Below are positions 1-6,516 of a stretch of DNA of 10,196 bases, in pieces; the stretch's first letter is position 1, and every line of letters starts with the position of its first letter. This stretch comes from JAZLIL01 sp045617405. GTDB lineage: Bacteria > Bacillota > Clostridia > Lachnospirales > Lachnospiraceae. The DNA is taken from contig JAZLIL010000218.1 of NCBI GenBank assembly GCA_045617405.1, forward strand, positions 1-10,196. Direction: 5' to 3'. Below the pieces are notes generated by a model that was not told where the DNA came from, did no database searches, and saw only the letters and a list, made by a program, of their open reading frames with translations. Made by a program: the position numbers and the translations under genes.

Positions 1-1593
1 TACGGAAATCCGCCTGCGAAGAATCCCGAAGGGAAGGTTACCGAAGTTATCGGTCACATTGACGACCCCACAAGCGATATTCTGTCTGTTGTAAGAGCTT
101 TTAATATTCCGGTGGAATTTCCGAAGGAAGTCATGGAGCAGGCCGATGCTGTGCCTGATGCTGTGCTTCCGTCAGAAATTGAGGGAAGACGTGATTTCAG
201 AAATCTGCCGACCGTCACAATCGACGGCGAGGAGGCGAAGGACCTTGATGATGCCGTGTGCGTAGAGCGGACATCGGAGGGCTTCAGGCTTTTCGTTCAC
301 ATCATGGATGTTTCGCACTATGTTCGCGAGGGCACCTCTCTTGATAAGGAGGCTTTGAAGCGAGGCACCAGCAATTACCTCGTTGACCGCGTTATTCCCA
401 TGCTTCCGCACAAGCTTTCAAACGGAATCTGTTCGCTTAATGAGGGAGTCGACAGGCTGACTCTTTCATGCATCATGGATATTGACATGAAGGGCAACGT
501 TACAGATCACGAAATCTGTGAGTCTGTCATCAGGGTAGACCACAGGATGAGCTACACAAGCGTATATAAAATAATAGAAGAGCTTGATAAGGAAGAGTCG
601 GAAAAGTATAAGGACTTTGTACCGATGTTTATGCTTATGCGTGAGCTTGCCGATATTCTTTGTGCGAAGAGAAAGAAGCGAGGATCAATTGATTTTGATA
701 TTCCCGAGTCCCAAATAATTGTCAACGATAAATGTGTGCCGGTTGAGATAAGACCTTATCCGAGAAATACTGCGCACAGGATTATCGAAGAGTTTATGCT
801 TGCGGCAAATGAGACTGTTGCAGAGGATTACTTCTGGCAGGAGCTTCCGTTCGAGTACCGTACGCATGATACCCCGGATCCGGAGAAGATGCAGAAGCTC
901 GCTGTTTTTATTAACAATTTCGGTTATTCGATTAAGCTCACAAAGGATGAGATTCATCCGAAGGAACTTCAGAAGCTCATGGAAAAAATAGAGGATAAGC
1001 CCGAGGAGGCTATTATCTCGAGGCTGACTCTGCGTTCGATGAAGCAGGCAAAGTATCTTCCGACATGTGACGGACACTTCGGACTCGCGGCAAAATACTA
1101 CTGTCACTTTACATCTCCGATCAGACGTTACCCCGATCTTCAGATTCACAGGATTATTAAGGAGAATCTTAACGGAAAACTAAGTGAGAAGAGAATCAGC
1201 CATTACAATTCGATTCTCCCCGATGTATGCTTTAGAAACAGCCGTGCCGAGCGAAGGGCAGATGAGGCGGAGCGTGAGGTAGAAAAGCTTAAAAAGGTTG
1301 AGTATATGGAGAAGTTCCTGGGAGAGTGCTTTGACGGCGTTGTTTCGGGTGTTACAAGCTGGGGACTTTACGTAGAGCTTGCAAACACGTGCGAGGGCAT
1401 CATCAGAATCGCGGATATGACGGATGATTACTACTTCTTCGAGGAAGAAAACTATCGGTTGATTGGCGAACACACAAGAAAGTGCTATAATCTCGGAGAT
1501 AAGCTTCAGATACAGGTTGTTGCCTGCGATAAGATGACAAAAACCGTCGAATTCAGAGTTTACGATGAGGACGACGTGAACGTAGAAGTGTAA
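1..1593 (+). CDS. rnr: Ribonuclease R, 5'-truncated by window edge
   Basis: 3'-5' exoribonuclease of the RNB (RNase II/R) family that degrades structured RNA and, together with tmRNA-SmpB, non-stop mRNAs. The reading frame is open from base 1, so the gene starts upstream; 530 residues are visible and by family length roughly 170-200 (the first cold-shock domain and part of the second) are missing. The first ~40 visible residues look like the end of a cold-shock domain. The RNB catalytic centre is intact: IDGEEAKDLDD carries the four metal-binding aspartates (visible residues 75, 81, 83, 84), a SNYL motif supplies the family tyrosine, and HFTSPIRRYPDL (from about residue 369) is the conserved arginine motif. 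An S1 RNA-binding domain occupies about residues 441-520. The short acidic C-terminus lacks the long lysine-rich tail of enterobacterial RNase R. The next gene is smpB, 72 bp downstream, as is usual in Firmicutes. The identification is firm; the start cannot be seen. Confidence 0.96.
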   Translation, partial: YGNPPAKNPEGKVTEVIGHIDDPTSDILSVVRAFNIPVEFPKEVMEQADAVPDAVLPSEIEGRRDFRNLPTVTIDGEEAKDLDDAVCVERTSEGFRLFVHIMDVSHYVREGTSLDKEALKRGTSNYLVDRVIPMLPHKLSNGICSLNEGVDRLTLSCIMDIDMKGNVTDHEICESVIRVDHRMSYTSVYKIIEELDKEESEKYKDFVPMFMLMRELADILCAKRKKRGSIDFDIPESQIIVNDKCVPVEIRPYPRNTAHRIIEEFMLAANETVAEDYFWQELPFEYRTHDTPDPEKMQKLAVFINNFGYSIKLTKDEIHPKELQKLMEKIEDKPEEAIISRLTLRSMKQAKYLPTCDGHFGLAAKYYCHFTSPIRRYPDLQIHRIIKENLNGKLSEKRISHYNSILPDVCFRNSRAERRADEAEREVEKLKKVEYMEKFLGECFDGVVSGVTSWGLYVELANTCEGIIRIADMTDDYYFFEEENYRLIGEHTRKCYNLGDKLQIQVVACDKMTKTVEFRVYDEDDVNVEV

Positions 1594-1665
1594 TTTTGGA
1601 TATAACAGTGCATAACTGTCTGAAAGAGTACTTTTTTATGATAATTGCTTTGCGAGGAAAAAACT

Positions 1666-2127
1666 ATGAAAGAAGAAAAGACAAAGCTTATTGCAAACAA
1701 CAAAAAAGCGAGATTTGATTACTTTATCCTTGATACGTACGAGGCAGGAATTGAGCTTCACGGAACAGAGGTTAAATCAATCAGACTCGGGCATGTAAGT
1801 ATTAAGGAGGCATTTATCCAGGTAAAGGATAACGAGATTTTCATATACAACATGCACATCAACCCTTACGAAAAGGGAAACATCTTTAACAAGGATCCGC
1901 TAAGAGTAAAAAAGCTGCTTCTGCATTCAAGCGAGATCAGAAAGCTTGCACAGGAGGTCGCACGCAACGGCTACACGATTGTGCCGCTGACTGTCTACTT
2001 AAGTCACGGACTTGTTAAGCTTGAAATAGGTCTTGCCAAGGGCAAAAAGCTCTATGACAAGCGAGAATCGATCGCTGAAAAGGACAGAAAGCGTTCAGAA
2101 GAGCGGGACGCGAGGAAAGGAGAGTAG
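1666..2127 (+). CDS. smpB: SsrA-binding protein SmpB
   Basis: Small basic RNA-binding protein that binds the tRNA-like end of tmRNA, takes the place of the missing anticodon arm and brings alanyl-tmRNA to stalled ribosomes. The product is 153 residues, a normal SmpB length. Family motifs are seen in order: LIANNKKARFDYFILDTYEAG near the N-terminus, GIELHGTEVKSIR (the core beta-barrel motif), FIYNMHINPYEKGN, and the basic C-terminal tail LAKGKKLYDKRESIAEKDRK, which in known structures enters the mRNA channel. The ATG at 1666 is chosen because AGGA at 1655-1658 lies 7 nt upstream and the protein then begins like other SmpBs; an in-frame TTG at 1645 would add seven residues without a good ribosome binding site. 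The gene sits between rnr and a membrane-protein gene, with ssrA further downstream. The upstream gap holds only a short hairpin (1605-1619) and no convincing promoter, so co-transcription with rnr is likely. Confidence 0.97.
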   Translation: MKEEKTKLIANNKKARFDYFILDTYEAGIELHGTEVKSIRLGHVSIKEAFIQVKDNEIFIYNMHINPYEKGNIFNKDPLRVKKLLLHSSEIRKLAQEVARNGYTIVPLTVYLSHGLVKLEIGLAKGKKLYDKRESIAEKDRKRSEERDARKGE

Positions 2128-2130
2128 CAT

Positions 2131-3321
2131 ATGGGCAGAGGAGGTGCCGGTGGCGGCGGTGGTTCCAGAGGCGGCTTCGGAGGAGGTGGCTTTCGCGGAG
2201 GCGGTTTCGGGGGCGGTGTTCGAGGCGGCTTTGGCGGAGGCGGACTTCGAGGAGGTTTTGGAGGAGGCGGAATTCACGGCGGTGGATTCGGAGGCGGTCA
2301 CCATGGCCCGTCAGGCGGAGGATTCAGGATTCCACCTCCCGCGCCGAGACCCAATGCGTATTACACACGTCCCGGACGCGGCTTCAGAGGACGTATGGGA
2401 TGCGGCGGCTTTATCGGCGCTTTGTTAACTCTCATTATCATTGCGGCAATCATCGCCAATGTCGGTATTTTCGGTGTTTCAAGGACAGTCAGCAAGACTG
2501 TGGGCAAGGTCTATGAGAAGACGTATGAGAAGTTCCTTTCAAAGACAGATGACTACGGAATGGATGACAATTTTGAAAAGGTCAGGGAACCTCTTAAGTC
2601 AAAGAGTGAGATTGTCGACACCGGTTACTATACTGATGATCTTGGCGTCTTTGAAAAGCCTTCCAAGCTCGAAGCACAGTGCAAGAGCTTTTACGACTAC
2701 ACGGGGGTAATGCCTTACATCGTCGTTAAGCCTTTAAACAGCAATGTTGAGAGCGATATAGCCGGTTATACGAACAGTCTTTACGATGAGTACATCGATG
2801 ACGAGTGCCATTTTCTTTTTGCCTATTACGAGGATGACGATTCGTACAAAACCTACTGTATCTCGGGCGAGAAAGCCTATGAGAGCGGTATTATCGGAGA
2901 TGATGCGCTCAAGTATGCCGTAGAGTATTTTGACACCTATTACAGTGACTATGAAAAGTTCTCGACATATGAAGAACTCTTCAATGCAACACTGAAGGCG
3001 ACAATGTACACCACAATGAGCTATGACGAGGACATGGTAAGAGCGGCACAGGAAGAGGCTTCTAAGATTTCGGAAAAGGAAAGCAGGGGCGGTGCTGCAA
3101 TTGTTGTTCCGATTGTCCTTGTGGCGGCCGGTGCTATTATCATTATCTTTGCGACCAAGAAGAAAAAGGGTAAGAAAGATGAGGATTCCGAGGTCGAAAG
3201 AAAGGTAAACGGCAATTTCGACATTTCCGAGGGCGACACGATTGTAAAGGATATGACGACCGAAGTGAAGAATGACGATGAAAACAGCTCTTCAGGTCAG
3301 GGAATGGCCGGTGGACAATAA
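2131..3321 (+). CDS. Glycine-rich membrane protein with TPM/YgcG-like domain
   Basis: Function unknown. The 396-residue product has five visible parts: a Gly/Arg-rich segment (residues about 2-64, FGGGG/RGGGF repeats with His and Arg), a Pro/Arg linker (65-90), a hydrophobic segment (about 92-113), a 200-residue Tyr/Asp/Glu-rich domain, and a second hydrophobic segment (about 321-341) followed by KKKKGKK and an acidic tail ending SGQGMAGGQ. The basic residues after the second segment and the Arg-rich N-terminus suggest both ends are cytoplasmic and the middle is outside. Within the middle, YYTDDLGVFEKPSKLE, then FYDYTGVMPYIVV and DIAGYTNSLYDEY, resembles the TPM domain (YgcG/Psb32 type) in order and spacing, but this match is by eye. 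The ATG at 2131 has AAAGGAGA at 2116-2123, which lies inside the last codons of smpB, 3 nt before this start, implying coupled translation. Its place between smpB and ssrA is unusual. The gene is certain; the domain call is moderate. Confidence 0.85.
   Translation: MGRGGAGGGGGSRGGFGGGGFRGGGFGGGVRGGFGGGGLRGGFGGGGIHGGGFGGGHHGPSGGGFRIPPPAPRPNAYYTRPGRGFRGRMGCGGFIGALLTLIIIAAIIANVGIFGVSRTVSKTVGKVYEKTYEKFLSKTDDYGMDDNFEKVREPLKSKSEIVDTGYYTDDLGVFEKPSKLEAQCKSFYDYTGVMPYIVVKPLNSNVESDIAGYTNSLYDEYIDDECHFLFAYYEDDDSYKTYCISGEKAYESGIIGDDALKYAVEYFDTYYSDYEKFSTYEELFNATLKATMYTTMSYDEDMVRAAQEEASKISEKESRGGAAIVVPIVLVAAGAIIIIFATKKKKGKKDEDSEVERKVNGNFDISEGDTIVKDMTTEVKNDDENSSSGQGMAGGQ
2137..2319 (+). repeat. Gly/Arg-rich coding repeat (FGGGG/RGGGF type)
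   Basis: Imperfect tandem repeats built on ggcggctt(t/c)ggaggaggcgg encode residues about 3-63 of the membrane protein. The stretch is much richer in G than its surroundings and opens long spurious reading frames in the other phases (Ala/Glu/Val-rich and Ser/Ala/Thr-rich). Glycine is encoded mostly by GGC and GGA in mixture, so the protein repeat is kept while the DNA repeat is degenerate. Confidence 0.85.
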
Positions 3322-3335
3322 ACCGGCGGTTTATT
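3317..3335 (+). other. Perfect inverted repeat across stop codon and ssrA -35 box
   Basis: AATAAACCG-G-CGGTTTATT is a 9-bp perfect inverted repeat with one central base. It covers the TAA stop (3319-3321) of the membrane-protein gene and overlaps the first two bases of the ssrA -35 hexamer. As RNA it could form an 8-bp stem with a three-base loop, but no T-run follows, so it would be a poor intrinsic terminator. As DNA it could be an operator. The role is unknown. Confidence 0.4.
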
Positions 3336-3362
3336 GACAAAAGAATCATGTTAATGTATTCT
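3334..3362 (+). promoter_or_regulatory. Sigma-A promoter of ssrA
   Basis: A perfect -35 hexamer TTGACA (3334-3339), a 17-bp spacer and TATTCT (3357-3362, four of six consensus positions) form a strong vegetative promoter. The start would be near 3369, giving a precursor with a leader of about 45 nt before the mature tmRNA 5' end at 3415. A strong independent promoter fits the high, constant demand for tmRNA. Confidence 0.8.
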
Positions 3363-3387
3363 AAGCATGCGGTTTGAAACAGAAGGC

Positions 3388-3405
3388 AGACAGTACCTCC
3401 TGTCT
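3388..3405 (+). other. Small hairpin in ssrA precursor leader
   Basis: AGACAG-TACCTC-CTGTCT can form a 6-bp stem with a six-base loop, followed by TTT, in the leader that must be removed from the tmRNA precursor 10 nt downstream. It may be a processing signal or chance; too short to be a convincing terminator. Confidence 0.3.
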
Positions 3406-3414
3406 TTTGTACCC

Positions 3415-3756
3415 GGGCTAGTACTGGTTTCGACGGGGGTTTCGAATCTGCGATAGCCATCCGTGTGAGCGGCGTTAACGTTCAAAATTAAAATTAAACG
3501 CAAACGAAGAGTTTGAATTCGCAGCTGCCTAGTGCGCTGCTGTCGGCCTAAGGTTTCCCGTGGCTTTAGTAACCGGCATCGACTACATGGGGCACTTAGC
3601 AGCCTAAGCTTTGCGGCTGTTAAAGATTAATGAAGCTACCGATTCATTGAGCCTGTTCGCCGGCGCCTTGATGAGGGAATGACAAATGACGGACTGTGAT
3701 GGAAGAAGTTGCAGTGGACAGGCTTTCGGACAGGGGTTCGACTCCCCTCTGGTCCA
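3415..3756 (+). ncRNA. ssrA: Transfer-messenger RNA (tmRNA, one-piece)
   Basis: Ribosome-rescue RNA that acts as alanyl-tRNA and then as a short mRNA. The tRNA-like ends fold: GGGCTAG (3415-3421) pairs with CTGGTCC (3749-3755) over seven pairs with two G-U wobbles, followed by discriminator A3756. The T arm is AGGGG/CCCCT (3732-3736, 3744-3748) around loop TTCGACT. The 5' part carries TGGTTTCGACGGG, the signature D-arm analogue, and the 3' part CGGACAGGGGTTCGAC, both strongly conserved in tmRNAs. The length is 342 nt, normal for Firmicutes. The reading frame for the tag starts at GCA 3500. The base after the discriminator is T, so CCA is not encoded and must be added by nucleotidyltransferase. 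It has its own promoter and terminator, downstream of rnr-smpB whose products act with it. The boundaries rest on the acceptor pairing. Confidence 0.96.
3500..3532 (+). other. tmRNA proteolysis-tag reading frame
   Basis: The resume codon GCA (3500-3502) opens the tag ANEEFEFAAA followed by TAG (3530-3532). With the alanine carried by tmRNA itself, the added peptide is AANEEFEFAAA. The AAACGCAAACGA context and the A-N start match most bacterial tags. The end is FAAA rather than the more usual ALAA/AxAA; the last two alanines used for ClpXP-type recognition are kept. Confidence 0.88.
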
Positions 3757-3757
3757 T

Positions 3758-3793
3758 AAAGAGATTGAGATTTGATTTCAATCTCTTTTTTTT
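3758..3793 (+). terminator. Intrinsic terminator of ssrA
   Basis: GAGATTGA (3761-3768) pairs with TCAATCTC (3778-3785); three further A-T pairs extend the base (3758-3760 with 3786-3788), followed by a run of eight T (3786-3793). It begins 2 nt after the mature tmRNA end and separates ssrA from the export cassette. Confidence 0.88.
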
Positions 3794-3805
3794 ATGTTTA
3801 AAGAG

Positions 3806-3814
3806 TGATATCAT
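3806..3814 (+). promoter_or_regulatory. Possible extended -10 promoter of export cassette
   Basis: TGATATCAT fits the TGnTATAAT extended -10 pattern with one mismatch, 27 bp before the adaptor start codon. There is no good -35; the matching position falls in the T-run of the ssrA terminator. TATAAA at 3814-3819 is an alternative. The cassette must start near here because a strong terminator lies just upstream, but which box is used is uncertain. Confidence 0.35.
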
Positions 3815-3840
3815 ATAAATGGTTATCTAAGGAGGTTGTT

Positions 3841-4317
3841 ATGGCAGAAGAATCAAGTGTTTTCAGAAAGAAAAGCATTGACAGGGTTAATTCGCCGGAG
3901 GTGCTTAACGACTACATCAAGGTTGCAAATCCTACAGTTTGGATTTCACTCATTTCGATTGTTATTTTTCTTGCGGGTGTCTGCGTCTGGGGAGCAGTCG
4001 GAAGGATTGAGACCTGCAGGGACGCCGTAGCCGTTTCATCAGACGGTGTTACTTATATCTACGTTTCGGATACCTTATCTGAGGTAAACAATGGAATGCC
4101 TGTCAGAGTAAATGATTTTGAAGGAACTGTCATTTCGGTTCCCTTTTCACCGAGCCGTGCCGAAGATGTGATTGACTCCTATGCCGTGCATCTTGGCAAT
4201 TTTACGAGCAACGATTATGTTTTTGAACTCAAGACCGATCTTGTACTGCCTGCAGGTACATATGCCGCAGAAATAGTAATCGATTCAGTCAGTCCAATGT
4301 CCTTTGTGTTTAATTGA
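3841..4317 (+). CDS. Mini HlyD-like membrane-fusion protein of NHLM-type exporter
   Basis: The 158-residue product has a polar N-terminus (FRKKSIDRVNSPEVLNDYI, residues 8-26), one membrane segment (about 33-53, N-terminus inside) and an outer domain of about 100 residues. The FRKKSxDRxxSPExLxxYI then NPxxW start is the hallmark of the HlyD-like secretion proteins that accompany NHLM-type bacteriocin ABC transporters. In the outer part, YIYVSDTLSEVNNGMPVRVN and EGTVISV resemble the beta-barrel part near the C-terminus of HlyD proteins. The long coiled coil and lipoyl halves of normal adaptors (usually about 250-450 residues) are absent, and I see no frameshift or nearby fragment that would explain it, so this looks like a stable short form. 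ATG 3841 is chosen for AAGGAGG at 3829-3835. The next gene starts 8 bp after the stop and its ribosome binding site overlaps that stop, so the three genes form an operon. Role inferred: accessory or adaptor for the two ABC subunits. Confidence 0.78.
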   Translation: MAEESSVFRKKSIDRVNSPEVLNDYIKVANPTVWISLISIVIFLAGVCVWGAVGRIETCRDAVAVSSDGVTYIYVSDTLSEVNNGMPVRVNDFEGTVISVPFSPSRAEDVIDSYAVHLGNFTSNDYVFELKTDLVLPAGTYAAEIVIDSVSPMSFVFN

Positions 4318-4324
4318 GGTGTCT

Positions 4325-6502
4325 ATGTCAGCTAAAGTAAAATCTCCGGTAGAAAAGGGTGTTGCAAAGGTGCCTGTAATCATGCAGCTTGAAACGCTTG
4401 AGTGCGGCGCGGCGTCACTGTGTATGGTTTTAGCCTATTACAATAAATGGCTTCCTCTTGAACAGGTCAGAAGTGATTGCGGTGTTTCAAGAGACGGTTC
4501 GAATGCAAAAAACATTCTGAAGGCAGCAAGATTATACGGTCTTGAGGCAAAGGGCTACAGATTCGAACCGCAGGAACTGAAGGAGCACGGCTATTTTCCC
4601 TGTATAATTCACTGGAATTTCAATCATTTTGTCGTACTTGACGGATTTAAGAATAATCGTGCCTACATAAACGACCCCGGGCGCGGAAACTATTCTGTTA
4701 CAATGGACGCTTTTGATGAGGCTTTTACCGGAATCTGTATTCTTTTGCGACCGAACGAAGCATTTGTGCAAAGCGGCAGACCAAAGTCAATGCTCGAATT
4801 TGCAAAGAAGAGGATGTCCGGCTCGAAGACCGCACTCATGTTTGTCGTTATTACTACGGTTATCTCTTCACTTATCGGAGTAATTAACCCAGTATTTTCA
4901 AGAGTTTTCATGGATCGTCTTCTGACACATAAGAATGATGAATGGGTTGTTCCGTTTATCATAGCTCTTGCCGTGATGTCGGTAATCCAGATAGTAGTGT
5001 CGCTGATTCAGACTGTCTATTCCTTAAGAATCAACGGTAAGATGGACGCAGTCGGAAGCACCTCGTACATGTGGAAAGTCTTTCGTATGCCGATTGAATT
5101 CTTTTCACAGAGAATGTCAGGTGACATTCAGGCGCGAATGTATTCAAATGCGTCGATATCCGGTACGCTGATTAATATCTTCGCACCTCTTGTTCTCAAT
5201 GCCTTTATGATGGTCTTTTACCTTGTGGTAATGTTGCGGTACAACGTATTTCTCACAATCGTCGGCCTGATCGGTGTAGCCATGAATGCGATTATCTCGG
5301 CGGGAATCTCGCGGAAGAGAGTCAACCTTACAAGAGTTTCCATGCGTGACGAGGCCAAGTACCAGTCTTTTACCGTTAATGCTTATGAAATGATCGAGAC
5401 AATCAAGTCAAGCGGTGCCGAGGAAGGCTTCTTCGGCAAGTGGTCGGGATATCAGGCAAGCGTAAATTCCCTGGGCGTAAAGTATACTAAGTTCAATGAG
5501 TATCTCGGATTGATTCCATCAATTGTCAGCATGCTTTCATCAATGATTATACTTGGGTCGGGTGTTTACTTAACCATGCAGGGCAGATTTACTGTCGGTA
5601 TGATTACCGCATTTCAGGGATTTTTAGCATCGTTTACTGCGCCTGCAGGGCAGTTTATTTCTGCCGGGCAGACACTTCAGGAGATGCGTACCGCGATGGA
5701 GCGTGTTGACGATGTCATGGAGTATCCTGATGATACAATACTCTCGGATGAACCCATGGAAGAGGGTGCTTCATATAAAAAGCTTCTCGGAAATGTCGAA
5801 CTTAAGAACATTACTTTCGGTTATTCAAAGCTCGCCAAACCGCTCATCGAGGATTTCAGTTTTTCGCTTAAAACAGGACAGAGAGTTGCTCTTGTCGGAG
5901 GCACGGGCAGCGGAAAGTCCACAATAGCAAAGCTGATAAGCGGCCTCTACAGACCCTGGAGCGGTGAAATCCTTTTTGACGGCGTACCTCTTGAGAAAAT
6001 CAACAGAAACGTTTTTACAAGCTCCGTTGGCGTAGTTGATCAGGACATCATTCTTTTTGAAGATACGATAGCGAACAACATCAAAATGTGGGATGAATCG
6101 ATAGAGGATTTTGAAGTTATTCTTGCGGCAAGGGATGCCAGGCTGCATGATGACATCATGCAGCGACCCGGCGGATACAACTGCAAGCTCATAGAAGGCG
6201 GAAAGGATCTTTCGGGAGGTCAGCGGCAGCGACTCGAAATTGCAAGAGTGCTTGCTCCCGATCCGACTATTGTTATTCTCGACGAGGCAACAAGTGCTCT
6301 TGATGCCAAAACGGAGTACGAGGTTGTCAAGGGCATCAGAGACAGAGGCATTACGTGCATCATTGTTGCCCACAGATTGTCTACAATCAGGGACTGTGAC
6401 GAGATTATCGTTCTCGATCGCGGCAGAATTGTTGACAGAGGTACACATTCAGAGCTTATGGAAAAGTGCGAACGTTATCGTGAGCTTGCTTGTAATGAGT
6501 AG
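4325..6502 (+). CDS. NHLM-type peptide exporter: C39 peptidase-ABC transporter
   Basis: Peptidase-containing ABC exporter that cuts the leader from a precursor peptide at a double-Gly-type site and pumps out the core peptide. The product is 725 residues, normal for the family. The N-terminal C39 peptidase (about 15-140) keeps every catalytic residue: Q21 and C27 in MQLETLECGAASLC, H101 in NFNHFVVLDG, D117 in INDPGRG. The membrane domain (about 165-455) has about six hydrophobic segments. The ATPase domain (about 495-725) has Walker A GGTGSGKST (525-533), Q-loop Q573, signature LSGGQRQR (629-636), Walker B with D653/E654 and H683, all intact. The ATG at 4325 follows GAGGTG at 4316-4321, which overlaps the adaptor stop; starts further upstream would overlap the adaptor gene. 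It pairs with the following ABC gene as the two half-transporters of a heterodimer. No precursor peptide is seen nearby, so the cargo is unknown (bacteriocin, RiPP or signalling peptide). Confidence 0.92.
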   Translation: MSAKVKSPVEKGVAKVPVIMQLETLECGAASLCMVLAYYNKWLPLEQVRSDCGVSRDGSNAKNILKAARLYGLEAKGYRFEPQELKEHGYFPCIIHWNFNHFVVLDGFKNNRAYINDPGRGNYSVTMDAFDEAFTGICILLRPNEAFVQSGRPKSMLEFAKKRMSGSKTALMFVVITTVISSLIGVINPVFSRVFMDRLLTHKNDEWVVPFIIALAVMSVIQIVVSLIQTVYSLRINGKMDAVGSTSYMWKVFRMPIEFFSQRMSGDIQARMYSNASISGTLINIFAPLVLNAFMMVFYLVVMLRYNVFLTIVGLIGVAMNAIISAGISRKRVNLTRVSMRDEAKYQSFTVNAYEMIETIKSSGAEEGFFGKWSGYQASVNSLGVKYTKFNEYLGLIPSIVSMLSSMIILGSGVYLTMQGRFTVGMITAFQGFLASFTAPAGQFISAGQTLQEMRTAMERVDDVMEYPDDTILSDEPMEEGASYKKLLGNVELKNITFGYSKLAKPLIEDFSFSLKTGQRVALVGGTGSGKSTIAKLISGLYRPWSGEILFDGVPLEKINRNVFTSSVGVVDQDIILFEDTIANNIKMWDESIEDFEVILAARDARLHDDIMQRPGGYNCKLIEGGKDLSGGQRQRLEIARVLAPDPTIVILDEATSALDAKTEYEVVKGIRDRGITCIIVAHRLSTIRDCDEIIVLDRGRIVDRGTHSELMEKCERYRELACNE

Positions 6503-6516
6503 AGAGGAGGAAGGTT

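Noticed and set aside
685..1149. 154-codon antisense open frame opposite rnr
   Set aside because: Shadow of the RNB domain; no start signals or recognisable motifs.
1605..1645. Short hairpin (ACAGT/ACTGT) and TATGAT/GATAAT boxes before smpB as a terminator plus promoter
   Set aside because: The stem is only 5 bp with no T-run directly after it, and no acceptable -35 lies at 16-18 bp from either box; co-transcription from rnr is simpler.
2095..2304. Antisense Ser/Ala/Thr-rich open frame opposite the Gly-rich repeat
   Set aside because: It is the complement of the same DNA repeat; composition is explained by that, and it lacks start signals.
2033..2428. Open frame of 131 codons overlapping smpB and the Gly-rich gene (+ strand), with an Ala/Glu/Val-rich middle
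   Set aside because: It is a phase-shifted reading of the GGC/GGA repeats, has no ribosome binding site and overlaps two well-supported genes.
3143..3460. Antisense open frame reaching from the membrane-protein gene into the tmRNA 5' end
   Set aside because: It covers the ssrA promoter and structured RNA, has low-complexity Arg/Ser/Pro composition and no start signals.
5825..6448. 207-codon antisense open frame opposite the first ABC ATPase domain
   Set aside because: It lies wholly opposite conserved Walker and signature motifs, resembles no known protein and has no ribosome binding site.
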